A stretch of 64,000 bases of DNA from Epiperipatus broadwayi (taxonomy: Eukaryota; Onychophora; Udeonychophora; Euonychophora; Peripatidae). Below the pieces are notes generated by a model. The model had not been told where the DNA came from. It saw only the letters and a list, made by a program, of their open reading frames with translations, and ran no database searches. The DNA lies in assembly GCA_028023455.1 (NCBI GenBank), contig JAQFVV010012405.1, forward strand, positions 11,030,423 through 11,094,422. The letters are read 5' to 3'. Position numbers and translations under genes: made by a program. Below, one piece after another: positions 48,855 through 59,736 of the stretch (position 1 is its first letter; each line of letters starts with the position of its first letter).

Positions 48855-49770
48855 ATTTAAATAGAAAAGATTTACTTCCTAAACACATGCTGTGATATTG
48901 TTTTAGTAGCTCAATGATGCATTTTTGAGTACTGGTGATACTTTTAATCCAAAGCACAAGATACAAGCTTTTGAAAAAATAAGAATGGCCATCTTATCTT
49001 TTGTATCTAAATTCAGTTATATAGGTGAATCTAAAGTGCTTTAGCTTGAGAGCATAAAAAATATTTTATTCCCTCTACATGCATTAATTTATTTCTATAT
49101 ATTAATGTTTGGGAAATTTATCAATGTTCTACATGTTAATATTATTAACAATTATAAATTATGTTATATTTAATTTTATTTACTATCACAGAGATTTATG
49201 TAGTTTAACAAAAGGGATTTACACCCTAAGTACATGTGCTGTAATGTTGTTATAATAGCTCAACAATGTCTTTATGAGTACTGACAATATTCTCAAATCC
49301 AAGCACAATTTAAAGACTTTTGAAAAAATAAGAATGGTCATCTTATCTTTTGTACATGAATTTCTTTATTCACTTTACATACATTAATTTCTTTTTATAT
49401 ATTAACACTTTACATTTTCTACATGTTATCATTATGAACTATTATAAATTATATAATATTCAGTTTTATTTATTTGACCAGTGATTATATGTAATTTACA
49501 CAGAAAACTAAGTTGCTTTTGAATGGCCTACATAACTGAATTTAGGCATGGAAGATAAGATGGATGCATTTATCTTTTCAAAAGCTTCTATCCTGTGCTT
49601 TGGTTTGAGTGTATCCTCAGTACTCAACAAGATATCATTGAGTTATTATAACAATATTACAGTGCATGTGCTTAGGGAGTAAATCCATTCTGTTTAAATT
49701 ACATATGATCTCAGTGCTAGTAAACAAAATTGAACATTATATAACTTCTAATATTTTGTACTATTAACAT
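48855..49770. repeat. Family E cluster: two direct and one inverted copy
   Basis: Copies near 48855-49060 and 49195-49400 are direct repeats about 340 bp apart (shared GAAAAAATAAGAATGG-CATCTTATCTTTTGTA and ATTGTT-TAATAGCTCAA). A third copy near 49490-49770 is inverted (AGATAAGATGG-TGCATTTATC, GGTTTGAGTGTATCCTCAGT, ATTGAGTTATTATAACAATA). The outer copies can pair as a hairpin about 900 bp long. No coding. Confidence 0.6.
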
Positions 49771-50254
49771 GTAGTGAACTGAGAAATTTCACAAGCATTA
49801 ATACCATATTATTTCAAATATAAAATGATCCTGAATTTAAGATTCAGTAGGATTTGAAAACTGGAAAAGAAAATAATGACTTTATTGAAAAATAAACATT
49901 TTTATGTACTTAAATAGAAACAGATATAACTACAATCAGCTCACCTATTTATAGTGAATCTTTCTCAGAAATACTTTCACTTTCTATATCTTCATTTTCA
50001 GAAGTTGAATTCTTATTTTCACTATTCTACCAGGGCACATCATCTTCAGGTCATTTAAATCATTAGCAATGTAACATTTTAAGAAATATTTTTTTTTAAT
50101 AATTTCTTCAAACATATCTTTCCAAGACTGCAAAACCCATTCAAAATTATACATATATTATTTGCATTGTAATTTCTTTTTAATGTAAATACTGTAATGT
50201 TTTTTTTTTTAATTTTTAAATATGCTATTCACATTTAATGTAATCTTTTTTCTT

Positions 50255-51559
50255 TTGATTAAAAATCTTTTCTAAAATGCAAATTAATAATTTTTCAGAT
50301 TATTAAAGTAAATGAAAGTTTTTTAAAAATAAAATTATCTTTATAATTGGCAAGAATAATCTATAGTGGTCAAACATAAAATGTATTTTTGTCATTCAAT
50401 TCCAAATTGCAGTGATTTTTTTTTTTCATTTTTCTTTAAAGTAAAAGTAAATTTTTCCATCAAAATCTGAATCATTCTAAAATGATTTATATTTTTATAA
50501 ATATTTTCTGAAAAAAATTATAAATGTGTAAAAAAAGATTATAAAGCAAATGTTTTCACTTTGAAATCAAAATGAAGATATCAGTACAGACAAGATTGTT
50601 GACGGCATTCTCTTGACTAGAGAGGAAGAAACAACCAATCAGAGCAAAAGTAAATTCTTATCTTATTGTTGTATTGATTTATTAACCCTTTCAACGATTA
50701 TTATTTAATTGGCCGAATGAGTTAAAAATCAAAACTTGTAATTGGCCAACTCACAACTTTAACAAAATCTATTGTTAAAATAGATCACTTTTAATAATAT
50801 AAATACGTTAGTTTCGTTTGTAAAAAGTATATTACTGAATTCTCAGATTACGAAAGCAAACGAAAGTCTTTTCAAAAATAAAATTTGATTTATAATTTAA
50901 AAAATATTCAATTGCGGTGAAATAAAAGTAACCGCTATTCAACCAACCAAAAAAGATTGCTGACGCAATCTTTTTTTTTTCACTTTAACGTTACGATCAA
51001 TATGTAGCAATAAATAAATAATTCTTGGTAATATCTTAACTATTTTTCTAAAATAATTTGATTTTTAGTATTATTTTATCAATAATAATTTGTAATTCAA
51101 TTCAAATATTGTTTAAAATGTTGTAAACATTCGTTTATCATTTTCGTAATAAAAATCAAAACGAACGTAACTTTTTACTTTTTGGCAGCCATTTCCCTTT
51201 CTGACAGAAGTGGGACAGCCAATAAGATTCAAGAAAAGTTGGTGAGGAGGCGGTGCTTTGGTTTTGTTTGACATATATGGTCATTTTTATTGATTTTTTA
51301 CTTGTAAAATAACTCTGAAGAGGGCACCATCTTACAGAACTTTTGATTTTCTTTCGAATGACATATCATATGTATACGTGCGATAAAAAGTAGCCAATTT
51401 AGAGTGATGTCAAATCTTCTCATTTTCAGACGAGTCATGCATTTTAAGCGTTAATTGTAAAAAAATTCTAAAGTTTATTCAGTATAGTTTTTTTTTTCAA
51501 TAAAATAACTGTAAAATCAGCAAAATAATGTTAAAAGCAGTGGTTTGAGAGAGAGTTAA
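50255..51559. mobile_element. Family B' element interrupted by a nested family B insertion (B4)
   Basis: The left part (about 50255-50681) and right part (51455-51559) together align with the uninterrupted element at 55327-55983: TTTCTAAAATGCAAATTAAT, TAAAGTAAATGAAAGTTTTT, TATAGTGGTCAAA on the left, TTGTAAAAAAATTC and AAAATCAGCAAAATAA on the right, ending GAGAGTTAA at 51551-51559. The interruption lies exactly at a TTAA. The left terminus of B4 is unclear and may be truncated. Confidence 0.65.
50682..51454. mobile_element. Family B TTAA-flanked transposon nested inside B4 (B3)
   Basis: TTAA at 50682-50685 and at 51451-51454. The left end reads TTAACCCTTTCAACGATTAT and the complement of the right end reads TTAACGCTTAAAATGCATGA. 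The 773-bp body matches B2 closely in order: AATTGGCCAACTCACAA, AAAAAGTATATTACT, ACGAAAGCAAACGAAAGTC, AGAGGGCACCATCTTACAGA. The paralogous site in B5 (CATTTATTAGTTGTAAAAAA near 55877-55896) is uninterrupted. No transposase frame. Confidence 0.85.
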
Positions 51560-51834
51560 AGAGATTTACAAAATTAATCCCAAAAATATTAACATTTAAT
51601 GTTAAATCTTTTATTTTTTGATTAAATAGATTTAACATACTATCTTACACAGGTCAATGATAGTAATACTAGTGCATGTATAGCATAAAGCAAAGATCCA
51701 CAGAAATAAGATGTTAAAAATTTTTGTTCCCAATTTAAATGTTCTCCTTTTTTATAGGTCCAAAATCTGGAAAAAAAAGTGTATCTTAAATTTGAAGTAA
51801 TACAGTATAAAAATTAATAGATGTAAAGTGAATA

Positions 51835-52150
51835 GAGAAACATCTTCATGCTCTCAAACTAAGATGCTTTAGATTGACCTACATAACTAAATATAGGTAC
51901 AAAAGATAAGACAGCCACTCTTATCTTTACAAATGCCTCTAACTAGTACTTTGGTTTGAGAGTATCCTCAGTATTCAACAAAATGCCTCTAACTAGTACT
52001 TTGGTTTGAGAGTATCCTCAGTACTCAACAAAATATCATTGATCTATTATAACATTGTTACTGCACATCTGGTTAAGATGTAAATCCCTCCTGTTTGAAT
52101 TACATATAATCTCTGTGCAAGTAAATATAATTCAATATTACATGATCACT
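51835..52150. repeat. Family E copy with 50-bp tandem duplication
   Basis: It matches the inverted copy at 49490-49770 (TTGACCTACATAACTAAATA, GTACTTTGGTTTGAGAGTAT, ATTATAACATTGTTACTGCA). Inside it, the 50-bp unit 51931-51980 is repeated at 51981-52030 with one difference, a recent tandem duplication. Confidence 0.7.
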
Positions 52151-52775
52151 ATTAACTAACTATGGTGTACACTTCCCCCAAATAAGTTTATTCAATTTTG
52201 ACTTGAATGATAAATCATGGGTGTGGCAACTTGTTTTGTTAATCACTACATTTTGTCAACTCAGCTTAGGCTTAAACATTAATAATGTATTTAGGATACA
52301 ATATGGCTGACCAATGAAGCAACAGTAATGTAAATGAATATCCAATGGTATAAATACGCCACTCATAGAACGAGTCTCAATTCTTCACAGTAAGAAAAGT
52401 AAACTAATTATAAAACTGAAGTCTACTTAAGAGAGATGTTAGTGTATTACATACATATATTCAGTATTCTGACAGTAAAGCATAAGGCCATTATTTTCAG
52501 AAAGTAATCAAGCACACATAATTTTAGAAAATTGTTGATGACAAATAACGTTGGACTGAGGCAAGTCAAAGCTGGAAGAATTAACATATTTGTATTTGTA
52601 ATTTAGTCGATTATATCATGTGATAAACTTTGAATAACCATTGCAAAAAAGATATTTTAGAAATAAAAATTGACATTATTTTAGTTGTATCTTTTTTTAT
52701 TTACTAATCAGCAAACATTTTTAGTAGCAAAACATGATTTTTAGTCTTTTGATAATCCTGATATTTTTTTAAATC

Positions 52776-52907
52776 AAATTAATACTCTCTGTCAAGCATT
52801 GGTGGTCGAGAGGTCAGCGATGGCTGCTTTACAAGCAATTGTCCCAGGACAGCGGGTTCGCTTCCCGGCTGATGCTATGACACATGAGAAAAAAAAATTA
52901 ATACTCT
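52776..52907 (+). mobile_element. tRNA-derived SINE, subfamily 2, with TSD
   Basis: A box TGGTCGAGAGG at 52803-52813, B-box-like GGTTCGCTTCC at 52855-52865, T-arm CGGG-TTCGCTT-CCCG. A class II variable arm is visible (TGTCC 52840-52844 with GGACA 52847-52851), and an anticodon-like stem TGCTT-TAC-AAGCA at 52825-52837. It ends GATGCTATGACACATGAG plus poly-A. The target-site duplication AAATTAATACTCT occurs at 52776-52788 and 52895-52907. The head is from a Ser/Leu-type tRNA. Confidence 0.9.
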
Positions 52908-53219
52908 GTGAAGATGTATTATAACTTAAATATTTGAACATGTTTGAGGATTTGGTTCAGTTAATGGGTAATTGTTATTTTCTAAATTCATTACAATTTT
53001 CAAATTAATACAATTCACCGCAAGACAGAATCTATAAACATCCTCTTTGAATACCTTTGAGCATGCATGGTCTTTTATCAGAAACTTTCGGGCTGCACTT
53101 TGTAAGGAATGGTTTGTTAATCGATAGTGGTAAATATATTATATATTTTGATCAGAACTAGATTGCAAAGGGTTCTAGATATAAATGATGACTTTACACA
53201 AATACCACAAATTTTGACG

Positions 53220-54360
53220 TTATAATATCTAACTACTGCGTATCTATTAAGCGGATAAATAGATTATAGACCTAAATATTTAATAATAAATAATTTAAGA
53301 AATAATAATGTTTCGTCTTTAGTTTGAATACATTTTTTTTAAAATATTGCTCACATCGTAATAATTAGTTATAACAAAAATATACTTCTAACAACAAATA
53401 GTAGTGCTAATTCTTTAACACTATTAAAGTATTTAATAAATTTAATACTGTCTTTACTTAAACTGTAATCTAGCTTAAACTTTAATAAATCTTGTTGAAA
53501 CACGATAAAAACAATAAAATAAGACTAAATGACGTTTGTTAAAAATGCTTTTATCCCAGATTATGCTGAAGAATAAAAACACAAATAGTCGCTTACCACT
53601 CTAGATAAATGATGAAATTTTCACTAAGTCATTATCTTAATCTGAGAAGAAAGACTAGAAAGAAGAGGCTTTTAATACGGAAAAACACTCAAGCTCTAAA
53701 ACTACAAATTTTTAACACTTCTTAAACACGTATTTCAATCAATCATGATGCATTTTTTGTTTAAAATTTTATTCTGATTGAAAAAATGCATATAATTTAA
53801 ATAGACAAAAATTATGAGATGCGATGCGACAGCGCGATGTAATATAGCTGCTTCTTGTCCAAAGTCACTCCAAACCGGTAATTAGTTCCTATTAGCTTGC
53901 ACATATTGCGTATGTTTTTAAATAACATTATCATTCACTTCCATTCCTAATGTTTCGTCACTATTGCGACTTTTGCAAGGAAGATGCAATTTCAGTCTAC
54001 TTAAAGTAAAATACAACCCTAGAAATAATACAAATATTAAACAAGCTAAAGTACTTAAATACAAATAAAAAAAATAAAATTAATATTTCAACCTTACGAT
54101 TGATTTGCACCAGAAAGCAACTGTATTTTCTAATGAAAATCAATCGTCTAATATTAAAAAACTGTTGTAGAGATCAATTGAAGTAAAATCCTTGTTTTTA
54201 CTTCACCTTTGAGTTGTAAGTTTTAAATTACGCTTTGCGCAAAAAAGTGAAGCTTATTATTATTATAAAAGAATTATACAGCCGAGCGCTTTCAGAGAAC
54301 TTAAGTCTCCATATTTATAGCCTACTTTAAGCGAAGTTTAGCCGTAATTTATGCAACATT
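53220..54360. other. Block retaining CpG dinucleotides
   Basis: CpG-containing motifs are frequent from about 53510 onward (GATGCGATGCGACAGCGCGAT near 53818-53838, AACCGGTAATTAG, TTGCGTATG, TTTCGTCACTATTGCGAC, CGCTTTGCGCAAAA, GCCGAGCGC near 54282). It lies directly upstream (on the plus strand) of the minus-strand frame at 54377-54640. I see no clear TATA or initiator arrangement. Confidence 0.3.
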
Positions 54361-54376
54361 TATGCAAAGTTTTCTT

Positions 54377-54640
54377 TCATAAAGACCATTTTCTGGAGAT
54401 TGCAAAGCACGATTCTTTTCGGTTTATTGCATAGTTGTCATTTGCAATAAAGCATGCCTCCTTAATCTTTCGTTTCATATCATTGCATTCAGTGCACAGT
54501 GCCCTTGCCATAGTGGGTTCGAACACAAGGCCTGTTGTTTTTTGGTGTTCAAAGACTATGGAATTGAAGGAAGTACTTTTGTCATAATCTGGGAAGCTTA
54601 GTGAATAGTGCAATTGCAGAATCTGGAGACAACAAAGCAT
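54377..54640 (-). CDS. Unrecognised 87-codon open frame, possible exon
   Basis: The frame shows a balanced amino-acid composition (SIVFEHQKTTGLVFEPTMAR, then CTECNDMKRKIKEA and CFIANDNYAI) and less AT-biased DNA than its surroundings. An AG dinucleotide after TTGTTGTCTCC near 54624 could be a 3' splice site. It is followed by a stop near 54377. I recognise no domain. It may be a terminal exon, a pseudogene piece or chance. Confidence 0.25.
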   Translation of the reverse strand: MLCCLQILQLHYSLSFPDYDKSTSFNSIVFEHQKTTGLVFEPTMARALCTECNDMKRKIKEACFIANDNYAINRKESCFAISRKWSL

Positions 54641-55326
54641 GAACTGTAACCATACCTGTCACATCAAATGTGCAAACTTCTCAATAACTCTTGATCAATA
54701 AACTTTGATTATTATCCATTATTTAACTAATTTCTAAATTAAAATTAGATTTATATGAACTTATAAACTAATTATTTTGAATTCAAAATGTTTAAAATAT
54801 TTGAACTTTTAAGCCATTTGCTTTAATTGTCTCATAAGAATAAACACCGAATGAATTCAATACAAATACACTTCTTTCTACTATAATAATGCCAAGTAGC
54901 CAGAAATTGGAATAGAAGACATACTTTTTACCACATATGGGCAAATTAGTTTACTCATTACAAATTTAGAATGTAGACAAAAAGACCCTTCAACTATCTA
55001 ATTATGCATGAACTGCAGGGATACCTTTTAAAACAATTGTTCTGTATTGTAATTATAAAAGTGTATTTGTTATTACAAACTGATGTACAAATATCAATCT
55101 TTCTGAATTCATAACAATTATAGAATTTGTAGATAAACAAAAGAACATATATCAATCTTTAACTGGGGTATAATTTTTTTATCAGGGCTAGAAATAATAT
55201 GAAAATCTTTAGCCTTATAAATAAACAGTAATAATTATTAACCCTAAGATATTCTAATGCTTTTTTGCATAACCACCTATTGTCTATTTAAGTCATAGTT
55301 CAAAATTTTATTTTAATATCAAAATC

Positions 55327-55983
55327 TTAACTCTTTTGGTAATCAAAATCCCTATTGGCAGATTAAATTAAAGTCCCAAACTTTTGATTGGTCAATTATA
55401 GATTCAGCAGGAAATGTGTATTTTTATTTTTAAAAATATTTGTTTTACTTTAGTTTCTAAAATACAAATTAATGATTTGTTAGATTACTAAAGTAAACAA
55501 AAGTTTTTAAAAAAAATAAATTTCTATTTATAATTGATGAAAATAATAATCTATAGTAGTAAATTTAAAATATATGTTTGTTATCCAATTATAAATTATA
55601 GCTCTATGTTATTGGTTTTTTTGTCAATCTACCTTTGCATAAAAGTAAATATTTTCTATTAAAATCTGAATTATTTTGCTAAAATAATTAATATTTCACA
55701 AATATTTTGTGAAAGGTTCTAAAACATATGTTTTCACTTTGAAAATCAAAACAAAAAATAGAACTGCCAAAATCATTCACAGGTGCTGCCTTGTGGAGAG
55801 GACAAGATACAATCAATTATTACCTTGGAGGGCAGGATTTATCTCATTGTTATACTGCTAAAATGTAATATTATTCATTTATTAGTTGTAAAAAAATCTT
55901 AAGATGGAAGCATTATTTTATACAATTTTTTCTGTCAAAATCAGCAATATAACATTAAAAATAATGGTTAGAGAGCGAGTTAA
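55327..55983. mobile_element. Family B' TTAA-flanked element (B5)
   Basis: TTAA at 55327-55330 (TTAACTCTTTTGGTAATCAA) and at 55980-55983 (complement TTAACTCGCTCTCTAACCAT), with weak inverted ends sharing TTAACTC. The 657-bp body aligns with B4 and, more distantly, with B1-B3 (ACTAAAGTAAACAAAAGTTTTT, AATAATCTATAGTAGT, TTTTCACTTTGAAAATCAAA). It is non-coding. It supplies the empty-site reference for the nested insertion in B4. Confidence 0.7.
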
Positions 55984-56967
55984 ATCTGTGAACACATGGA
56001 TGATGCAAAAGATACTCAGAAAAGGTTAATGCTATATTATATATAAACTAATAAATTGACTTGATTTATCAGAAACATAAATTCACAAATCAAAAATATT
56101 CTTAAAAAAATCATACTTGAATTCTGCAAATATACAAAATTAAACAATAGATGTGAAATATGTAAGAAGAGCAATATTTTATTCTTATTTGATGATTATA
56201 ACAATATTTTTAAAAATGACTAATAAAATATTTAATTGAACTTTATTTTAAAAAAAACAAATGAATTATTAAGTCATCCTAAAGCTATGAAATTCCATTT
56301 TAAAATTTAAAATTGCAGTTATAATTATTAAAATATCAGAAAAGTTTGTACTATGGTGTTTGGCAGAGCATTATTGATTGTAGCTTTGTATTTATTATTA
56401 CTACAAAGTTTTTATGGAAAAAAATCTTAGTATAATCATTTAAATATTTATTGCTTTAATAAATAAATAATATACAAATATTTTATTAAAATAATCATAA
56501 GTAGTTAAAGGCTTGCAATCACTCTCTTTAAAGAATCTATTAATTGTCTGTCTTGTTGGTTCATTTGAAATACATTTTTTGTGGAATATAAACATCTTCA
56601 GATTTTTTTCCCTCAATATTTATTTTATTTCCAATATTTATCATCAAATGAATGCTTAACAGGTAAAGTAGAATTATAGATAGCCATAAAAAAGTTTAAA
56701 AATCTGAAAATGACATAAGGGATATCAAATATTCAATGATTCCCTGCAGATGAGAATCTGAAAATAAATATATATTTATCTGAAATGCATGATATCAAAA
56801 CTGTAGAGGCAGAAAAATTGATATGTATAAATGATGAAAACATATAAGATTGTGGCCTCAGCAAAATGAAGACTGCTACTTCAATTTGAAATATTTCTCA
56901 TAAGTTGTTTTTTTCCAGATATCTTTATAATATGTTAGAAAATGGTGTGATGGAGTAAGTTTTTTAA

Positions 56968-57489
56968 GTATGTTTGAGAAACAAAAGCAATACTCTCCAT
57001 ACAGTAGTGCCACCCTGTGCTAACCAGAGTAATCAATAGATGCCAGAAGGCTTGTGCATAAAATCCCTATCTAGTGCCTACTCATCCAATATCCCCAGAC
57101 TAGTTTCTGGCTTGTGGCCATCATCAGTGAGGAGCCTTGGATCTGAGAGCACTGCACCTAGATCTTAAAATCTAATGCAACCCCCCAGCAGCCACCTTTT
57201 AACTCTACTTTACTACAAAACTATGAGAATGAAATTGAAAACACAAAAATATTTTCAATCTAAACTCAATAGCTTGTATAGTCATATGGATCTGAACTCA
57301 ATTCAGCATCCATAGTCTGGGGATATTGGATGAGTAGGCACTAGATAGGGATTTTATGCACAAGCCTTCTGGCATCTATTGATTACTCTGGTTAGCACAG
57401 GGTGGCACTACTGTATGGAGAGTTTTGCTTTTGTTTACAACAATTATGTGCTAGTATGAAATGGTGATCATGTGTATGTTTAAGAAACA
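56968..57489. repeat. Family D inverted dimer (copy D6) with 16-bp TSD
   Basis: Left arm (about 56990-57115) and right arm (about 57310-57425) are near-perfect inverted copies (CCATACAGTAGTGCCACCCT, GAGTAATCAATAGATGCCAG, CTCATCCAATATCCCCAGAC). The long spacer contains the left portion of the monomer seen at 13.84 kb in reverse. Flanking GTATGTTTGAGAAACA (56968-56983) and GTATGTTTAAGAAACA (57474-57489) differ at one position and form a retroposon-type target-site duplication. Confidence 0.8.
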
Positions 57490-58412
57490 TATTTGTATAA
57501 ATAAATTCATTAAAGTCTTGTAAATTTTAGAGCTGGGGGGGGGGGAGAATTGAAAACTAAAAGTTTTATAATAATTGTATTCAACTTGTATCTGATTTCC
57601 TCTAATTTCCAGTTTTTGTATTTAACCATAGTTTTTTATTTTCCCGTGATATTTTTTGTTTTCTCATTTATTTATTTCATTATTTTTGCTTTATTTTTAT
57701 ACTTTTACAATTATGATAACTTGTAGACATACATTATTTAATTAAAAAAAATTTAAAGATTTTTAGCTTAAATCTTTTGTTTTTCACTGTTTAGTAGTTG
57801 TTATTTGGAACTTGAAACTTAATCCCTTTAAGTCATATGTAAATACAACAAATGCTACCTTTTTTTTTGGTTTTTAGATTTTTTTCTTGGTTACATAATT
57901 GAAAAATATAAACCCTTATTTTCTATTTTTATTCTGTTTTTAAAATTTTTCATTCTAGACATGAATTCAATAGGTAAAATTAGTCTAAATAATAAGATGT
58001 TACCTTTATAAGTAAACGCAAATGACAGATAAACACAAATAAGCAGAAATAAATTGTCAAAAACAAAATTACATGTTTTAGCTTGTAGGATATTAAAATG
58101 TTTTTGAATGAATAAATAATAATTCTTTCAAAATTTAATATTTTTAAGAGGTATTTTGCTACAAAAAACATGCAGTAATAAAAATACTTTTAAAAAAATT
58201 AAAATTAAACTTATAATTATATATATATATATAAGAAAATAATAAAATATAATGATTTTAGTAGCTTTATAAAGGATGCATGTTTAATTTTCTATTTGAT
58301 TAATTTGTTCTTAAAATTTTCAAAAATTCAATAAAATGATCACCTACATATTTACATATTAAAATTTAATAATGCTGTAAAAATATATAATAAAAAGATA
58401 AAGATTTTATAA

Positions 58413-58546
58413 AATCTTATTAATTTTTTTTCCTCATGTGTCAAATCATTGGCAGGGAAGTGAACCCGCAAATCCAGGACAACTACTTATAAGACAGCTG
58501 TGCTGACCACTCGACCACCAACGTTTGACAGCAATCTTATTATTTT
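58413..58546 (-). mobile_element. tRNA-derived SINE, subfamily 2, older copy with TSD
   Basis: Minus-strand copy related to 52789-52894, with substitutions in the B box (complement of GAAGTGAACCCGCAAATCC) and a shortened variable-arm region. The A box TGGTCGAGTGG is readable near 58510-58520. TSD: AATCTTATTAATTTT at 58413-58427 and AATCTTATTATTTT at 58533-58546. Confidence 0.85.
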
Positions 58547-58872
58547 GCTCTTAAGTTGTAAGCAAAAGACAAGGCCATGGAACCATGCTAACATCCATTT
58601 AACTCTACTCAAGTCAATTAATTACTACACTTTAGTTTCTATTGGTTGAAGGTCTTTTGTTTAAATACTTATATCACAGTAATGCATAATATCTAAATAT
58701 TGTTGTTAGACCTAATAATTCACAAAAACACATTTCCAATTAAATTTTTTACTGCAAAAAATTGTAAAATTTAAAAGAATTTCAATCTTAATAGCAGACA
58801 TTACCACATGAAAGATTAACAATATTACAATATGTGTATGTTATCACAATTTAATAATAATTATTATTACTA

Positions 58873-59076
58873 ACATCACACAAATAGACAACACAAGTTA
58901 GTAATTACACAATGTTTTGAGTAATATTACACTCCACTACTCTTCAAGTGTTGTTGCCTGACCAGTGACAGTATAGGCATATGAGGCAAAGTTACACTGC
59001 CAATGAAGAAGAATGGAAAATACTACTACTCAAATTTTATGTAATTACTAACTTGTGTTGTCTATTTGTGTGATGT
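58873..59076. repeat. MITE with perfect 36-bp terminal inverted repeats
   Basis: ACATCACACAAATAGACAAC and the next 16 bases (58873-58908) are exactly complementary to 59041-59076. The element is 204 bp with no coding capacity, and a further weak inverted match (TTGAGTAATATT against ATACTACTACTCAA) lies inside. Target-site duplication is not clear, so the superfamily is unassigned. The perfect ends suggest a young insertion. Confidence 0.75.
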
Positions 59077-59284
59077 AATGAAAGGCAGTGAAATTTAAAC
59101 TAATAAAAATGCTTGTTTATTGATATTTGATTTTATACAATCTATTGTAACTTTTTAATGCAAATTCATTTTATAATTACAAATATTTTAATCTGTTGAT
59201 TAATGGAAATGCCATATTTAGAAGATGCAACTTCCACAATATAAAATAATAAAAAAATGAATGACTCATAAAGTGAACATATAG

Positions 59285-59560
59285 TAATTAAAGGGGTTTG
59301 AACCCAGACTTTCAAGTTTCCTTTAGTCATCCACTCCATCTTATACAACTGATACACATGACCACATAATGAAAAAAAAGATATTTGATCTCCAATATAA
59401 GTAGTATGTGCTGAACCAGCACTCATCAATTGGTTCAGATCATCCCCCATATATATATAATCAGTGCTTGTTTTATATTAAGATGGTAAATCTTCAAACT
59501 TTAATGGACAGGTTTTAATCTTCTTCATCCAACTCTTTAGCCATCCATATATAGTAATAA
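59285..59560 (-). repeat. Family A monomer (copy A9)
   Basis: On the minus strand it ends GAAAGTCTGGGTTCAAACCCC (T-arm or B-box-like), preceded by GATGGAGTGGATGACTAAAG, TGGTTCAGCACATACTACTT and GATGATCTGAACCAATTGAT. Same orientation logic as copy A5. The short frame at 59166-59450 is a chance frame in this repeat. Confidence 0.65.
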
Positions 59561-59736
59561 CAATCAATCTAAGAAAATCTGGTATTTATCACAAAATAAA
59601 AATTAAAGTAAAGCATTTAAATATTTTTAAAATTATTAATTTTAAATTTATTTATAAATTGTCAAACTCGTTTTATTTGTTTTAAAAATAGATCACTTAG
59701 AATTTTTTAAAATTATTTTACATATTATTTTTTTTT

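Noticed and set aside
59166-59450. 94-codon minus-strand open frame
   Set aside because: It is family A repeat sequence; other copies do not keep the frame.
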